In this document: positions 62,591 to 64,000 of the stretch, piece by piece
Position numbering within the stretch: the stretch's first letter is position 1
Layout: every line of letters starts with the position of its first letter
Source of the DNA: Cydia pomonella
Taxonomy: Eukaryota > Arthropoda > Insecta > Lepidoptera > Tortricidae
DNA: 64,000 nucleotides
Reading direction: 5' to 3'
NCBI RefSeq assembly: GCF_033807575.1
Contig: NC_084726.1
Coordinates: 4,526,001-4,590,000 of the forward strand
Position numbers and translations under genes: made by a program
The notes under the pieces: generated by a model
Databases searched by the model: none
The model's input: the letters and a program-made list of their open reading frames with translations, nothing else
Told to the model about the DNA's origin: nothing

Positions 62591-62863
62591 AAATCGAGTA
62601 ACAGAACTTCAGAACAGATATCATTTGATATTTACCAGTCGCTTTTCGGTGAAGGAAAACATCGTGAGGAAACTGGACTAATCCCAACAAGGCTTAGTTT
62701 TACCCTCTGGGTTGGAAGGTCAGATGGCAGTGGCTTTCGTAAAAACTAGTGCCTACGCCAAATCTTGGGATTAGTTGTCAAAGCGGACCCCAAGCTCCAT
62801 TGAGCCGTGGCAATATGCTGGGACAACGCTAGGAAGAAAGAAAGAAATCGAGTAACAGAACTT
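62591..62863 (+). mobile_element. SINE family S, 5'-truncated, with perfect 19-bp TSD
   Basis: AAATCGAGTAACAGAACTT occurs at 62591-62609 and 62845-62863. The insert (62610-62844) has TATTTACCAGTCGCTTTTCG, CTAATCCCAACAAGGC, GGTCAGATGGCAGTGGCTTT and a GGAAGAAAGAAAG tail. The long duplication and simple tail demonstrate target-primed reverse transcription. The tRNA-like head is absent, so it is a dead copy. Confidence 0.93.
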
Positions 62864-62864
62864 A

Positions 62865-63225
62865 GTAACCAACTAAGTATAATAGTTATGATGTAAATGT
62901 CCATATCATGTTGGAGTCATATATGTATTAGCCAACTAATTATTCAAGATCAATACACTTAGCTCCCTTAGGTATTCGCCTAAGTACAATCTCGGGCAAA
63001 ATTGAGTTTTATAAAAGTGAACTAGTTTCTAGGTCATATTTTCTATGAATTGGTCATTTTTGTAGACTCCAAATACAGTTACACTTTTCCTGGTTTTTCG
63101 CGGACCAGAATATCGATGATTTTTGTAACTTGATTTAGACGTTGCTATCATTTTCAATCCAAAAACACATAAAATCACAATTCAGAACATGCGGCAGCGT
63201 TGTTTTCTATCAAGTACCTCAAGCA
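62865..63225. other. Gene-free stretch
   Basis: AT-rich, nothing recognised. Confidence 0.45.
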
Positions 63226-63228
63226 CCA

Positions 63229-63357
63229 GGGCGGCTACCGGGAAAATCGAAATTCGTCAATTTCGGGCATTTTTCTCTGTCACTCTAATTACGTCTTAGT
63301 GAGAGTAAAAGAAAGATCCCCGCAATTTGCGAATTTAGGTTTTCGCGGTAGGCCCCC
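63229..63357 (+). mobile_element. MITE (GGGCCTACCGCGAAAA), copy 2
   Basis: Starts GGGCGGCTACCGGGAAAATC and ends GGTTTTCGCGGTAGGCCCCC with the internal AATTACGTCTTAGTGAGAGT. Same orientation as 29039-29170 and a few bases shorter. Confidence 0.83.
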
Positions 63358-63359
63358 AA

Positions 63360-64000
63360 GTCCTGTCAAGTTTCAGCAGTGTTGCCAGGTGAGCGGAAGA
63401 GAATTATCCTACTTGAGTGTCAATATTATTGTACCGTTGAAAAAAATATCGTACGCCAATCAAAAAGGCAGCCCCTAAAAATGTCTAGCAAAATAAGCTT
63501 AAATTACCAATTAATAATAAAAAAAAGACAATTTTCGTCTAAATTGCGCAAAAAATCTGTTTATGTTTGTGTATTTTTGGGATAGACTCAAACGGTATAC
63601 AGGAAATTGTGACATTTTAAACTTTAAACTTACACCAAGGAGCCGAACACCCAAAAGATACTAATTTTAGCCTATTTCTGAGAGAAAGTGTCATATTTTG
63701 CTTCAAATTACTAGAGTTTTAAGGTGGCATCATCCAAGGGCTGAAAGTATAGTACTTTAGTGTACGATAATGCTCCTTGGAACATTACGTCATACCGGGG
63801 CCCAAATTATCGTACATGTACGACAATTATCGTACGCCTGGTCACACTGAGTGTCAGTGTCGACAAAGTCAGCTATAAACGCGTCAAACATCGCAACGTC
63901 GCGCCGATGGCCGGCCGAGGCATGGAGTGGCAACGCCGCAATGTATTTGTACACGACATTTGTCACACACACATGAGTAAAATTTATAAAAATATAACGT
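63360..64000. repeat. Palindrome-rich repeat at window end
   Basis: AATTATCGTACATGTACGAC followed by AATTATCGTACGCCTGG at 63806-63842 forms overlapping palindromes on TCGTACATGTACGA. ATATCGTACGCC also occurs at 63448 and GTGTACGATAATG at 63761. TTTCAGCAGTGTTGCCAGGT and CTGGTCACACTGAGTGTCAG are, in my recollection, parts of a lepidopteran dispersed repeat. No gene; the window ends inside it. Confidence 0.5.

Noticed and set aside
1..64000. Bacterial or viral origin, operons or CRISPR
   Set aside because: No dense coding, no ribosome-binding sites, no direct-repeat/spacer array and no viral structural or replication genes; the content is insect transposon debris throughout.

Overview
The window reads as AT-rich nuclear DNA of a moth or butterfly (Lepidoptera). 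There is no operon structure, no ribosome-binding sites, no dense coding and no clear multi-exon host gene. Nearly all recognisable content is transposable-element debris of types I know from lepidopteran genomes: 3' ends of several LINE families, a tRNA-derived SINE, RTE-like LINE tails, mariner/maT elements, hAT elements and many short palindromic MITEs. The order-level call is an inference from these repeats, since no host gene is available to place the species.

Layout. 1-8 kb: LINE and RTE tails, foldback elements, a 168-bp hAT MITE with a perfect 8-bp target duplication (3814-3981), and two 147-bp MITEs in opposite orientation (5246-5392, 7709-7855). 8081-9388: a complete mariner with TA duplication, 31-bp terminal repeats and an intact 359-residue DD34D transposase, the only convincing full-length gene. 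9.4-19.4 kb: MITEs (134-bp, 191-bp and 132-bp families), a LINE 3' end with a 59-nt poly(A), dispersed lepidopteran repeats and a locally duplicated block. 19.4-25.5 kb: two inverted, diverged copies of an array of four units of about 130 bp followed by a GC-rich block. One copy leads into a broken Cys/His zinc-finger-like reading frame. Between them lie two Helitron-like repeats carrying a tRNA-Ser-like segment (one with a nested DNA transposon) and a 99-bp in-frame minisatellite with an inverted tail. 25.5-34 kb: mostly featureless, except for a small reading frame at 31056-31455 with a poly(A) signal and one frame break, bracketed by inverted copies of a repeat of about 400 bp. 34-54 kb: LINE tails, a 1646-bp hAT (41004-42649, TSD TCCGCGAA) inserted into an older MITE, another 191-bp MITE, a 634-bp hAT-like foldback with TSD ATTATGAA (52760-53393) and two SINE copies. 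54-64 kb: a second 134-bp MITE, a long unrecognised tract, a broken maT (DD37D) transposase on the minus strand, a SINE with a perfect 19-bp target duplication and a palindrome-rich end.

No gene network is visible. The mariner transposase acts on its own ends. The other elements are non-autonomous or dead and would depend on transposases encoded elsewhere. The most unusual structures are the 130-bp array plus GC block plus zinc-finger fragment, the 99-bp in-frame array with regularly spaced AAGATGGCGG motifs, the framed 31-kb reading frame, and terminal motifs shared between different MITE families.
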